Below are positions 1-7,430 of a DNA stretch of 18,300 bases, one piece after another. The position numbers and the translations under genes were made by a program. The stretch comes from Thiodiazotropha sp040507245 (GTDB taxonomy: Bacteria; Pseudomonadota; Gammaproteobacteria; Chromatiales; Chromatiaceae). The stretch lies in NCBI GenBank assembly GCA_040507245.1, contig JBEVVH010000057.1, positions 1 through 18,300 of the forward strand. Reading direction: 5' to 3'. The notes under the pieces were generated by a model. The model was given only the letters and a program-made list of their open reading frames with translations, was not told the origin of the DNA and did no database searches. Each line of letters starts with the position of its first letter. The stretch's first letter is position 1.

Positions 1-1697
1 TGGGTATCGAGCTCGAAAAACGGTTGATAGACCAGTTGCAGATCGGATTCGCTGATTGCCTTGCGCAGGGCGCTTTCCAGTTCCAGGTAGTCGTGCAGAT
101 CCTGGTGCATATCCTGGGTAAAGAAGCGAAACGCGTTTTTCCCGGCTTGTTTCGCCGCATACATGGCGGTATCCGCGTTCTTGATCAGTTCCTTCTCATC
201 GTGGCCATCCTCGGGGAATTTGACGATGCCGATACTCGCGCCGATCCGCAGTTCCCGATCCCGGCAATCGATGGGTTTGGCGAATTCGCGGATGATCGCC
301 TTGGCGATCTTGGCCAGCTCGCGTTTTTCCATCACGCCTTTGATGATTACGGTGAATTCATCACCGCCCAGGCGACAGACGATGTCGTCGGACCTGAGGG
401 TATCCTGAATCCGCCAGGCCGCCTCGCTGAGTACGAAGTCCCCCACCTCATGGCCAAGGGAGTCATTGATGATCTTGAAGTTGTCCAGATCCAGGAACAG
501 CACCGCCAGCCCGGATTGGAATACCTCGGCCTCCTTGACGGCTTCGCTGAGGCGATCCATAAAGAAACGCCGGTTCGGCAACTTGGTGAGTTTGTCGATA
601 TAGGCCAGGGTTTCCAGTTCGAACTCCAGCTGTTTACGCCGGGTGATATCACTGAGCACCACAAAAAAGCCGTTGTTTTGCGCATCCTCGGCTTCGAAGG
701 CTTCGATACGCAGGGTCATGTGGATCGGTCCGTTCTCCGCCGGCGTGATGGTGATATCCGTGGACCAGTCGAGTTGATCGACGTGCGCCATACCCGCGGA
801 GACTTCACGTTGCTTTTCCTTCTCGATGCCCAGATGTTCGAACAACTCCTGCAGGGTCATGCCTTTGTAGAATTCGAAACTGTGAGCGGTGATGTTCATG
901 AAGGCGGGATTGACGAAACTGATCTCACCGCGCTGATCGAAGATCGCGATCGCGTCGTTGGTGTCCTCCACCAGCCGGGCGAGTTGGCGCACGCTGCGGG
1001 TCTTGTTGTCCAGATTCTCGGCCATGCCGTTGAGGGTGGTGGCGAGCAGTTGGATTTCACCGATTGCCTCGGCGGGCGCCCGCGCCGAAAGATTGCCGTC
1101 GGCGAGTTTGAGCGCGGTATCCCGCAGGTTCGAGAGCTGCTGCGCCAGCTTAATGGAGATGCCGTGCAGTATCAGCAGCGAGATGATCACCAGGACGAAG
1201 CTGGAGAGCAGCACATTGCGGAAATAGTTGGTCATCAGAGCGTCATATTCGCTGTCGGAGATGCCCAGTTCGATGCGCCCCCAATCCAGGCCCGTGATGT
1301 TGACCGGTTTCCTGAAGACGAACACATTGTCCTCTTGACCCTCAGGTGTATCACTGGTGTGGATGATGGTGTAGCTGTTCTCCTCCTCGAGATCGAGTTC
1401 GTCATTCAACGGGTCGGGATCGGAGACCCGCCAGCCGTTCGCGGTGAGATTCAATTGGGTGCCATCCCGTGAAGTGAAATTCACATAAGTGATCTCCGGG
1501 GTTTTCTTCAGCACCTTGTTGATGTAGGTGATGACGAAACTGTAGTCCCGGGTATACAGGGCATCCCCACAGGCTGCGATCGCGGTATTGGCGAAGGTGT
1601 TTCCCTGGGACAAGATCATGCGCAGGATCTTGTCGTTGTAGATCGGCATAAGGGCGAAGGAGAATGCGATGCTGATCCCCAGCAGGATGAACGCCAT
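1..1697 (-). CDS. Membrane PAS-GGDEF-EAL cyclic-di-GMP signalling protein (C-terminus beyond window)
   Basis: About 565 residues are visible. A membrane segment at the N-terminus (residues 1-20, MAFILLGISIAF...) is followed by a periplasmic region of about 135 residues. A second membrane helix lies near 160-180, then a HAMP-like linker and a PAS domain around 240-355 that ends in DITRRKQ. The GGDEF domain begins at about 362, with an intact GGDEF at residues 444-448. An RSDD inhibitory I-site sits exactly five residues before it, at 435-438. The sequence then enters a typical EAL N-terminus (LESALRKAI...LVYQPFFELD) and is cut by the window edge. It therefore probably makes, and may also degrade, cyclic-di-GMP at the inner membrane. 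The start at 1697 is the first ATG after an in-frame TGA at 1734-1736, which is also the stop of the upstream PhnD-like gene. No clear ribosome site is visible, so the start is uncertain. Confidence 0.88.
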   Translation of the reverse strand, partial: MAFILLGISIAFSFALMPIYNDKILRMILSQGNTFANTAIAACGDALYTRDYSFVITYINKVLKKTPEITYVNFTSRDGTQLNLTANGWRVSDPDPLNDELDLEEENSYTIIHTSDTPEGQEDNVFVFRKPVNITGLDWGRIELGISDSEYDALMTNYFRNVLLSSFVLVIISLLILHGISIKLAQQLSNLRDTALKLADGNLSARAPAEAIGEIQLLATTLNGMAENLDNKTRSVRQLARLVEDTNDAIAIFDQRGEISFVNPAFMNITAHSFEFYKGMTLQELFEHLGIEKEKQREVSAGMAHVDQLDWSTDITITPAENGPIHMTLRIEAFEAEDAQNNGFFVVLSDITRRKQLEFELETLAYIDKLTKLPNRRFFMDRLSEAVKEAEVFQSGLAVLFLDLDNFKIINDSLGHEVGDFVLSEAAWRIQDTLRSDDIVCRLGGDEFTVIIKGVMEKRELAKIAKAIIREFAKPIDCRDRELRIGASIGIVKFPEDGHDEKELIKNADTAMYAAKQAGKNAFRFFTQDMHQDLHDYLELESALRKAISESDLQLVYQPFFELDT

Positions 1698-1733
1698 GCG
1701 AATGAACAGGTGATGGAATGGTGTTACGGATCT

Positions 1734-2633
1734 TCATGGCGCCGCCTGGATCAGGGCGTTGTAAGCCGCATTGAGTTCGATCACCTCTTTCAAAGATTCA
1801 TTGGTAATCTTGTTGATGCTGTTGATGCGAAATGTTTTGAGGAGCTTTTCCGTGCGTTGCCTGGGAATGGGTTTCAGGACCCGGGAATCGATCCGATCAA
1901 GGCGATCCTGAGGAAAGTCGTAGCGCATGCCGAACGCCTGATAGATCATCGGTTTCGATTGGGTCAGTATCTGCAGTTTCTCGGCAAGCTGGGGGTTGAG
2001 TTCCAGCGCCAGATCGTAGTTGTGTTTTGGTACCAGGGCGACATCCACGTAACCGAAGTAGAGGTTGACGATGGATTTGTTGACCTCTTTAACCGTTTCG
2101 ATCTCACTGAAAAAGTGTTCCGAGGTCGGATATCCCTGCTGCATCAATGTCACATCCAGGAAGCGCTTGCCGACCAGATGACCGGTCCCGAAGCTGAGTC
2201 TGCCGCCACGAAAATCTGACAGCTTGATCGCTTTGCCGGTTTTTCGAATCAATATCAGATAGGGTTGCTTCAGGTCCGGGCCGTACTGGACCGCATAACG
2301 TCCGGAGGGATGAATATACTTATCCAGTTCGAGAAATTGCAAACTGCTGACCAGAATGCCCTCTAACACCCCCGACTTGAATTTATCGACGAGAATCTGA
2401 TTGCTGTCGTAAATTTTGATCGTGAAGCTTTCGTGGATATCTTCGAGCAAGGCGTTGAAGATCAGGCGGAATCCAATCTCGGCGTCTGTTACGCTGGAGT
2501 CGTGAATGGACTCAAGGCTGCCCCCGACTTTGATTTGCGGATTAATGGTGGCCTCTGCAAGGGGCATGTTGCCCCATACGGCCAGCACCAGCAGGCCGGC
2601 TCCAGCGGCCAGGGACGAGATGAGTTTCAACAT
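1734..2633 (-). CDS. PhnD-like periplasmic substrate-binding protein
   Basis: The protein has 299 residues. A signal peptide of about 28 residues (MLKLISSLAAGAGLLVLAVWG..LAEA) indicates export. The mature part resembles the phosphate/phosphite/phosphonate-binding (PhnD-like, type 2 periplasmic) fold: an IKVGG strand near the N-terminus, a central LSDFRGGRLSFGTGHLVGKRF segment split by the fold hinge, and a GYVDVALVPKHNY segment. No ABC permease or ATPase is adjacent. Instead the gene lies between a TolC-type gene (14 bp gap) and a membrane cyclic-di-GMP protein that begins 36 bp downstream in the same frame. A sensory role, presenting a ligand to the GGDEF protein, is therefore a reasonable inference. 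The ligand cannot be named. The start at 2633 gives a normal signal peptide, but the ribosome site is weak. Confidence 0.8.
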   Translation of the reverse strand: MLKLISSLAAGAGLLVLAVWGNMPLAEATINPQIKVGGSLESIHDSSVTDAEIGFRLIFNALLEDIHESFTIKIYDSNQILVDKFKSGVLEGILVSSLQFLELDKYIHPSGRYAVQYGPDLKQPYLILIRKTGKAIKLSDFRGGRLSFGTGHLVGKRFLDVTLMQQGYPTSEHFFSEIETVKEVNKSIVNLYFGYVDVALVPKHNYDLALELNPQLAEKLQILTQSKPMIYQAFGMRYDFPQDRLDRIDSRVLKPIPRQRTEKLLKTFRINSINKITNESLKEVIELNAAYNALIQAAP

Positions 2634-2647
2634 CTGGGCATTACGCG

Positions 2648-4039
2648 CTATTCCGTGGCCTCTCTGCCCAATAGATAAGAGATTTCCGCCAAGTGCAGTG
2701 CCTGATCATGCCGGGCCCGGTAGTGGTTGGCGCGGATCATGGCATCGAACAGATCCGCCTCGATGACCATTTGCGTGTCCACTGCGCCGGTCTGGTAGGC
2801 GCGTCCCGTGAGGTCCCGGTTCTGTTTCGATGTGCTCAGGCTCTCCTCGGTGATGGCAATCTGGTTCTGCGCTGCCTGAGTCTGCAGAAACAGGTTTTTA
2901 ACCTGCATGGCGATGGCATCACTGACCAGCAGACGTTGTTGCTCGATCTTGGCCTGTTCGCTCTTGGCCGCAGACACGGCGTGCCTGGTGCGTCCGCCTT
3001 CAAACAGATTCACTTTCAAACCGATGCCGATCATCCAGGAGCGATTGTTCGCCTCGGTATCCAGTCCGCCATCCAGGTCGTTGGAGAAGCCATCGTAGGA
3101 TCCGACCAGGGCCAGACTGGGGTAGTAACCGCTGTTTGCCTCGTCGACCTTGGCCTCGTAGGCCTGGACTGCCAGGGTCATCTTTTCGATTTCCGGATTG
3201 AAGTTCAAAGCCTGGTCGATCAGCCGGTCCAGACTGTTTGCATCGATGTTGTCCGGGTAGGACTCATCGGCAAGGCGAATTTGTTCACGCCAGTCCAATC
3301 CCATGGCAAATGAGAGCGCTGCGAGAGCCGCGTCGTGTTTGGATCTGAGTTCCGAGAGGGTGGCCTCGGCCATGGAGTAGGCGAGTTGACTGCGCAGCAG
3401 GTCGAGTTTGTTGACCGAGTTGGATCCTCCCTCGTAGAAGGTCTTGGTGATATCGCGCAGCACCTCGAAGGACAGGGTGATGTCATCCGCCAGGTCGGTC
3501 AACTGCTGGGTGTAGAGGGCGACATAGTAGTAACGCTTGACGTCCTGGACCACCTGCAGATTGGTTCGATGCACCTCGCGATCTGCAATCCTGACCCCGA
3601 TCTTCGCCTGCTCGACCAGGCTGCTGCGCTTGCCGCCGGTATACAGCGGGTAGGTCACATCCAGGGAGTAGGTGGTGGTGTCCCGGCCCAGTAATTCGAT
3701 CTCCTGGGACGGTACGTTGACCGGCGGCAGCATGCCGGGCATGACGTCGAACTGCTGTGCCGGGTAATCGAAGGTGGCCGGTTCATCGCGACGTTGAAAA
3801 CCGGCGGTGAAGTTCACTGTGGGCCAATAGCTGGAGGCCGCCTGCTGATACTGCGCCTCGGCAACCGCCAGGGCCTGCTGGGAGATGGTGCGCAACCGGT
3901 TGTTTTCCAGCGCCACACTGATCGCCTGATCCAGGCTATAGGCCGTCGCTTGCCCGGTCGCCTGAGCAGGGCCGGCCGAAAGCAGCAGAAGTAACACTGG
4001 AAAAACCCGAGTCATAAGGCTGGGCAAAGAGATTTGCAT
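2648..4039 (-). CDS. TolC-family outer-membrane efflux protein
   Basis: The protein has 463 residues from the chosen start. The N-terminal signal peptide MTRVFPVLLLLLSAGPAQA is followed by two outer-membrane-efflux (OEP) repeats. Each repeat contains long amphipathic, Gln/Ala-rich helices (for example ALAVAEAQYQQAASSYWPTV and TLAVQAYEAKVDEANSGYYPSL) and beta-strand pairs such as TYSLDVTYPLYTGGKR and GIGLKVNLFEGGRT. These are hallmarks of the trimeric TolC channel-tunnel, which carries type I secretion or RND/MFP efflux across the outer membrane. No inner-membrane pump or adaptor gene is next to it, so the substrate is unknown. In-frame ATGs at 4171, 4105, 4072, 4039 and 4015 leave the start open. 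4039 or 4015 is favoured because both place the signal peptide at or near the N-terminus. The ATG at 4171 directly abuts a GGGAGG and would bury the signal behind 44 residues. Confidence 0.88.
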   Translation of the reverse strand: MQISLPSLMTRVFPVLLLLLSAGPAQATGQATAYSLDQAISVALENNRLRTISQQALAVAEAQYQQAASSYWPTVNFTAGFQRRDEPATFDYPAQQFDVMPGMLPPVNVPSQEIELLGRDTTTYSLDVTYPLYTGGKRSSLVEQAKIGVRIADREVHRTNLQVVQDVKRYYYVALYTQQLTDLADDITLSFEVLRDITKTFYEGGSNSVNKLDLLRSQLAYSMAEATLSELRSKHDAALAALSFAMGLDWREQIRLADESYPDNIDANSLDRLIDQALNFNPEIEKMTLAVQAYEAKVDEANSGYYPSLALVGSYDGFSNDLDGGLDTEANNRSWMIGIGLKVNLFEGGRTRHAVSAAKSEQAKIEQQRLLVSDAIAMQVKNLFLQTQAAQNQIAITEESLSTSKQNRDLTGRAYQTGAVDTQMVIEADLFDAMIRANHYRARHDQALHLAEISYLLGREATE

Positions 4040-4421
4040 GCAGAATGCATACCGGAAGAGGTTCGAATACATCGTCATTGTTGTTGCCACCCCGACGACG
4101 AAAGCCATCCTCTGTTTCGAGCCGGTAGAAGTTTCCTTAAGTTGCCAACCTGAACAACACCAGAATGCCATCCTCCCTTCTGGAAAGAATAGTCTATATC
4201 AGGCAGGAACAGGGCTACAAATCAGGTTATTCTCAGATATTAATATAACTTGGAGGCGAAACACCGGGAGTTCGATTGGACCGGTTTTTTTTCACAACAG
4301 GCTGTGGCAGTGAGGTTATATTCATGGATGACCGATCAAATCGCTCAAGAATGTCTGGGTGTGTCGCGATCCGGCGGCCTGCGCTGCCTCTTAAAGGTCT
4401 TGGGTCAGAATAAATCAGCCG
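4040..4421. promoter_or_regulatory. Gap between rubrerythrin-like and TolC genes; weak TolC promoter candidate
   Basis: No convincing gene is seen on either strand. On the minus strand a possible sigma-70 pair is TTGTAG (4215-4220, reverse complement of CTACAA) and TATAGA (4193-4198) with a 16-bp spacer. It would start the tolC-pho-ggdef unit as a transcript separate from the operon upstream. The match is only moderate. A plus-strand hairpin of five base pairs followed by a run of T (about 4263-4290) serves no plus-strand gene. No clear terminator for the rubrerythrin-like gene is visible. Confidence 0.3.
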
Positions 4422-4925
4422 CTAGACACCACCACTGTGAACGGTGACGTAGTAGAGGTGTTCCAGCTGGTTTTTGTGCTGGGTTTCCTCGTTGGCCAGG
4501 TAGTGAAACAGGTCCCGAATCGGACCATCCTGGGTGTTTTCAGCCAGGGACTGATATTGCTCCATGGCAGCATGTTCACGTCCCAGGGCATATTGCAGCA
4601 CCGCCTGGTCATCCGGATTTTCACCCAGATCGGGCAACAGAATGGCATCGGAGAAACGCTTGTCGCTGGCGGGCACATCCACCAGGGTGGCGATCTGCTG
4701 ATCCAGATCAGGGCGCGATCTGAGTTCGCTGAACAGGTCGAAATGGCGCTGTTCCTCTTCGGCCAACTCCTCGACCAGATAGCGTATGCGTTTGCTGACT
4801 TTGGGGGCCAGGGCGGTATAAAAATCCCGGGCTGTACGCTCGAATTCGATGGCAACCGCCAGAATTTCTCCCAACGTCTTTTGCGATTGCAGCTTCTGGT
4901 AACCGCTGCTGTGACCCTCTTTCAT
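4422..4925 (-). CDS. Rubrerythrin/ferritin-like diiron protein
   Basis: The protein has 167 residues and no signal peptide, so it should be cytoplasmic. The four-helix diiron signature is present. Likely iron ligands are E27 (AIEFER), E58 and H61 (EEEQRH), E117 (REHAAMEQY) and E147 and H150 (NEETQH), with the two ExxH pairs spaced as in the rubrerythrin superfamily. There is no C-terminal rubredoxin domain, so this is the short 'ferritin-family' type. The role is probably peroxide or iron handling, though the real partner is unknown. It is the last gene before the strand of operon genes gives way to the TolC unit. The start at ATG 4925 (MKEGHSS) is preferred: the open frame extends to 5045, but that extension translates the palindromic repeat at 4948-5076 into NSKLKTQNS-like junk. 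Upstream GGGG lies about 10 nt from the ATG. Confidence 0.85.
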   Translation of the reverse strand: MKEGHSSGYQKLQSQKTLGEILAVAIEFERTARDFYTALAPKVSKRIRYLVEELAEEEQRHFDLFSELRSRPDLDQQIATLVDVPASDKRFSDAILLPDLGENPDDQAVLQYALGREHAAMEQYQSLAENTQDGPIRDLFHYLANEETQHKNQLEHLYYVTVHSGGV

Positions 4926-4947
4926 ATCCAAACCCCGGTTTGTTGGT

Positions 4948-5076
4948 GAGTTTTGAGTTTTGAGTTTTGAGTTATTAGTTTTGAGTCGTCGGTGTTCGCT
5001 TCGCTCACGTCTGTTAAATAAACGTGTGCGAAGCGCACTCATCAACTTAAAACTAAAAACTCATAACTCAAAACTA
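4948..5076. repeat. Palindromic intergenic element, copy A
   Basis: The left arm is a run of GAGTTTT units from 4948. The core starts GTCGGTGTTCGCTTCGCTCA and continues to CGTGTGCGAAGCGCACTCAT. The right arm CAACTTAAAACTAAAAACTC ends in AAAACTA at 5076. Left and right halves are imperfect inverted repeats, so the whole could fold as one long hairpin. Within the right core, GTGTGC and GCGCAC can pair around GAA. The right edge supplies the TAG stop (5074-5076) of the ferredoxin-fusion gene. The left edge stops 22 bp before the rubrerythrin-like start codon. It matches the copies at 8591 and 10011. Confidence 0.9.
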
Positions 5077-6936
5077 GGTTTTACTGCTGAGCCATGCTTC
5101 TATACTTGCCGCCACCCGATGCCCATCCGCCACCGCATGCACCACGTCCGGCCCGTTGACACAGTCACCGGCGGCCCACAGCCAGTCGGCTGAGGTGCGT
5201 CCGTTTTCGTCCACTTTGAGTCGGCCTCGGTTCCATTCCAGCGATTCGGTCAGGGCTTCTCCAAGGAGACTGACGTCGGACATCTGGCCGATGGCCTCGA
5301 TCACCATGCTACCCGGATGGATGATCTCGTCGGCTTCGTCATATGCGGGGGCGAAACGTCCCTGCTCATCGAAGATAGAGCGCACCTTCCAGGTTCGCAG
5401 TCCCTTGAGCTGTCCCGCTTCGACCAGGCACTCCTGGGGACCCCGGGCATCAATGATCTCGATACCCTCTTCACCGCACTCCTTGATTTCGACCGGGTCA
5501 GCTAGAAAGTGAGCCTTGTCTTCCAGGGCGGTGACGGTGATCCGGACCTCTCCGAATTGCTGTTTCTGCAGCCGTGCGAGGCTGCGGGCGATGTCCATGG
5601 CGACATTGCCGCCGCCGATCACCACGGCCTGTTCCGGCACCTCGAAGGTCTCCGTATCGGTGATCATGCGCAGTAGGTCCACCGCTTTGGTCACCTGTTC
5701 ATGGTCACTGCCCGGAATCCGGGTGGAGCGCCCCAGATGGAGTCCGATAGCGAGCACCACCGCATCGTACTCCTGCTGAAGTTGATCCATGCTGATATCT
5801 ACGCCGATCCGGGTGTTGGTTTGCAGTTTCACCCCGAGGGAGGTGATCACCTCGATATCCCGGTCCATCATGTCATAGGGCAGGCGATACTCGGGGATGC
5901 CATATCTCGGCATGCCGCCCGCCTTGTTGCGGGCTTCGAACACGGTGACCTCATGCCCTTGGCGAACCAGGTCGTAGGCTGCGGTGAGTCCGGCTGGACC
6001 GGCGCCAACGATGGCCACCCGGTGTCCGCTCAGATAATCCGCTTTACCCTCTGAGGCGATCGCCTTGATCCGTTCATGATCCACCGAATCCATGGCGTAG
6101 CGTTTCAGCCAGCGAATCGCCACCGGTTCGCCACGGTGACCGATGGAGCAGGCGTCCTCGCATTTGTGGGTGCACACCCGGCCGCACACATGCGCGAAGG
6201 GGTTGGTGCGGTAGATCTGACGTACCGCTTCCTCCAAGTCTCCCATCCAGATGGCGCGGATGTATTCCGGGGCATCCATGTGGGTGGGGCAGGCGTCGTG
6301 GCACATCCCGCACTGAACGCAGCGGGAGGCCTCCAATACCGCCTGCTGATCACTGAAACCGGCGACGATTTCGTCAAAGTTGCCAACCCGGGTATCAGCC
6401 TCCGCCTCGGCCATCGGCTGGCGTTCGAGATCGAGCAGGTCCGAGTCGGCGGTCTTGGTCCAGCCGAGACCGAAGTCGACCCCGTGGATACCGATCTCCT
6501 TGGGGAGAATGAAGTAACTGTCGATCTCCGCATGGGTGCAGGTGTGTACATACTCACGGGACAGGCTGATCGCACCGGTGGGGCAGATGTCCACGCACAG
6601 GGCGCACCAGCAGCAGCGGCCGTAATCGATGGCGGGACGCAGGTTGCGAATGCCCTTTGCCGGGTCCTCGGGCAGGTGCGGGACCGCGACCATGCTGATG
6701 GCGGCGTTGTCACAGACTTTCTGACAGGAACTGCAGCCGATGCACTTGTCATGATCGTTAAGGTGGAAGCCCCGGTAGTTGGCGGTTGCCGGGCGAGGCT
6801 CCAGGGGCATGGTCACGGGTTTGCGGGCGAAGAACTGCAGCGCTTTGAGCGGCTGCAGGATGGAACCGCGGTCGTCGTGGGCGATGCTTGACGAGTTTTG
6901 AGTTTTAAGTTTTGAGTTTTGAGTTGGGTCACTCAT
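5074..6936 (-). CDS. Ferredoxin (MbsN/NuoI-like) fused to GltD/NfnL-type FAD-NAD(P)H oxidoreductase
   Basis: The protein has 620 residues. Residues 36-125 form a NuoI/MbsN-like part: KPVTMPLEPRPATANYRG is the membrane-arm docking stretch, followed by two [4Fe-4S] motifs at C65/C68/C71/C75 and C108/C111/C114/C118. Residues 200-285 are the GltD-type Fe-S domain (C206, C209, C212, C216 and C251, C255, C259, C263). An FAD Rossmann motif GAGPAG is at 311-316, a second dinucleotide motif GGGNVAMD at 441-448, and the closing FAD motif AAGDC at 588-592. The family (GltD, NfnL) moves electrons between NAD(P)H, FAD and Fe-S centres, so this is the likely electron-input or output module of the complex encoded upstream. 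The chosen ATG at 6936 follows TGAGG with 8-9 nt spacing. Residues 6-16 (QNSKLKTQNSS) are translated repeat, so the native N-terminus may have been displaced. The stop lies in repeat copy A. Confidence 0.9.
   Translation of the reverse strand: MSDPTQNSKLKTQNSSSIAHDDRGSILQPLKALQFFARKPVTMPLEPRPATANYRGFHLNDHDKCIGCSSCQKVCDNAAISMVAVPHLPEDPAKGIRNLRPAIDYGRCCWCALCVDICPTGAISLSREYVHTCTHAEIDSYFILPKEIGIHGVDFGLGWTKTADSDLLDLERQPMAEAEADTRVGNFDEIVAGFSDQQAVLEASRCVQCGMCHDACPTHMDAPEYIRAIWMGDLEEAVRQIYRTNPFAHVCGRVCTHKCEDACSIGHRGEPVAIRWLKRYAMDSVDHERIKAIASEGKADYLSGHRVAIVGAGPAGLTAAYDLVRQGHEVTVFEARNKAGGMPRYGIPEYRLPYDMMDRDIEVITSLGVKLQTNTRIGVDISMDQLQQEYDAVVLAIGLHLGRSTRIPGSDHEQVTKAVDLLRMITDTETFEVPEQAVVIGGGNVAMDIARSLARLQKQQFGEVRITVTALEDKAHFLADPVEIKECGEEGIEIIDARGPQECLVEAGQLKGLRTWKVRSIFDEQGRFAPAYDEADEIIHPGSMVIEAIGQMSDVSLLGEALTESLEWNRGRLKVDENGRTSADWLWAAGDCVNGPDVVHAVADGHRVAASIEAWLSSKT
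6893..6925. repeat. Left-arm repeat of the four-helix-bundle element
   Basis: A run of GAGTTTTGAGTTTTAAG-type units matches the left arms of copies A-C. It lies inside the reading frame of the ferredoxin-fusion gene, only a few codons after its ATG. Together with the opposite arm at 7391-7430 it brackets the four-helix-bundle gene. Confidence 0.8.
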
Positions 6937-7000
6937 TTCGGGGCCTCAGCGTCTGTTGCGATTGGGCGCACAGTGATTCGGTTTGATAGCAGCCGACACA

Positions 7001-7366
7001 TCATGCCTGATACGTCTCGGTTGTGGTTTTGACAATGGACGTAAGAAGTGCAACCAGCTCTTCACAGTCTTGGATCATTGAATCAGCCATTCTGCTTTCC
7101 AGGTAATCCGTCGCTCTCAATAATCTGAGCCAATAGAATGTTTCTCGGGCTTCTTTGGATGCGATTGACATTTTTGACCTGAAATCTTTTCTTGATTCAC
7201 CCGCACCTGCCTCCTCAATGTTGGCTCCAATGCTGGTGCCAGCGCGCAGCACCTGTTTGGAAAGTACAAATTCTCTTTTCTCATATTGCAGATACCTGGC
7301 CAAATGAACCACCCTTACAGCAAAACTGAAACTCTTTGACTTTGAAACATGTTTGGTCCGCTTCAC
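7001..7366 (-). CDS. Four-helix-bundle protein (S23/IVS family, TIGR02436-like)
   Basis: The protein has 121 residues. It carries the family's recognisable stretches: VLSKQVLRAGTSIGANIEEA in the middle, then SRKDFRSKMSIASKEARETFYWLRLL, rich in basic and amphipathic helical residues. Relatives are encoded in intervening sequences of bacterial 23S rRNA, and a related fold (Avd) assists diversity-generating retroelements. The molecular function of most members, this one included, is unknown, although nucleic-acid binding is plausible. The start is taken as GTG at 7366 because a perfect AAGGAGG (7374-7380) lies 7 nt upstream. A longer TTG start at 7393 would run through that ribosome site. The gene interrupts the Mbs-like operon between its NuoD-like and terminal ferredoxin genes. 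It is flanked on both sides by the same AT-rich arms that frame the palindromic elements, suggesting that it arrived as a cassette. Confidence 0.88.
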   Translation of the reverse strand: MKRTKHVSKSKSFSFAVRVVHLARYLQYEKREFVLSKQVLRAGTSIGANIEEAGAGESRKDFRSKMSIASKEARETFYWLRLLRATDYLESRMADSMIQDCEELVALLTSIVKTTTETYQA

Positions 7367-7390
7367 CAGGCTGCCTCCTTGCACCCATGT

Positions 7391-7430
7391 CAACTGAAAA
7401 CTAAAAACTCTTAACTTAAAACTCTTCAGT
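7391..7430. repeat. Right-arm repeat of the four-helix-bundle element
   Basis: CAACTGAAAACTAAAAACTC (7391-7410) and the following TTAACTTAAAACTC closely match the right arms of copies A-C. The arm ends at the TGA stop of the NuoD-like gene (7430-7432), just as the other copies end at stop codons. Confidence 0.8.

Noticed and set aside
24..1472. Long plus-strand open frame of 482 codons
   Set aside because: It is the complement of the PAS-GGDEF-EAL gene. The minus-strand frame has clear domains and motifs, whereas this one has none.
1402..1737. ORF starting at the ATG that overlaps the PhnD-like stop
   Set aside because: Despite the attractive ATGA overlap, this frame gives a His/Pro/Arg-rich shadow protein. 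The membrane-helix and HAMP-PAS-GGDEF frame is the other one, starting near 1697.
4263..4290. Intrinsic terminator on the plus strand (ACCGG stem followed by T run)
   Set aside because: The stem is only five base pairs with a 13-nt loop, and no plus-strand gene precedes it.
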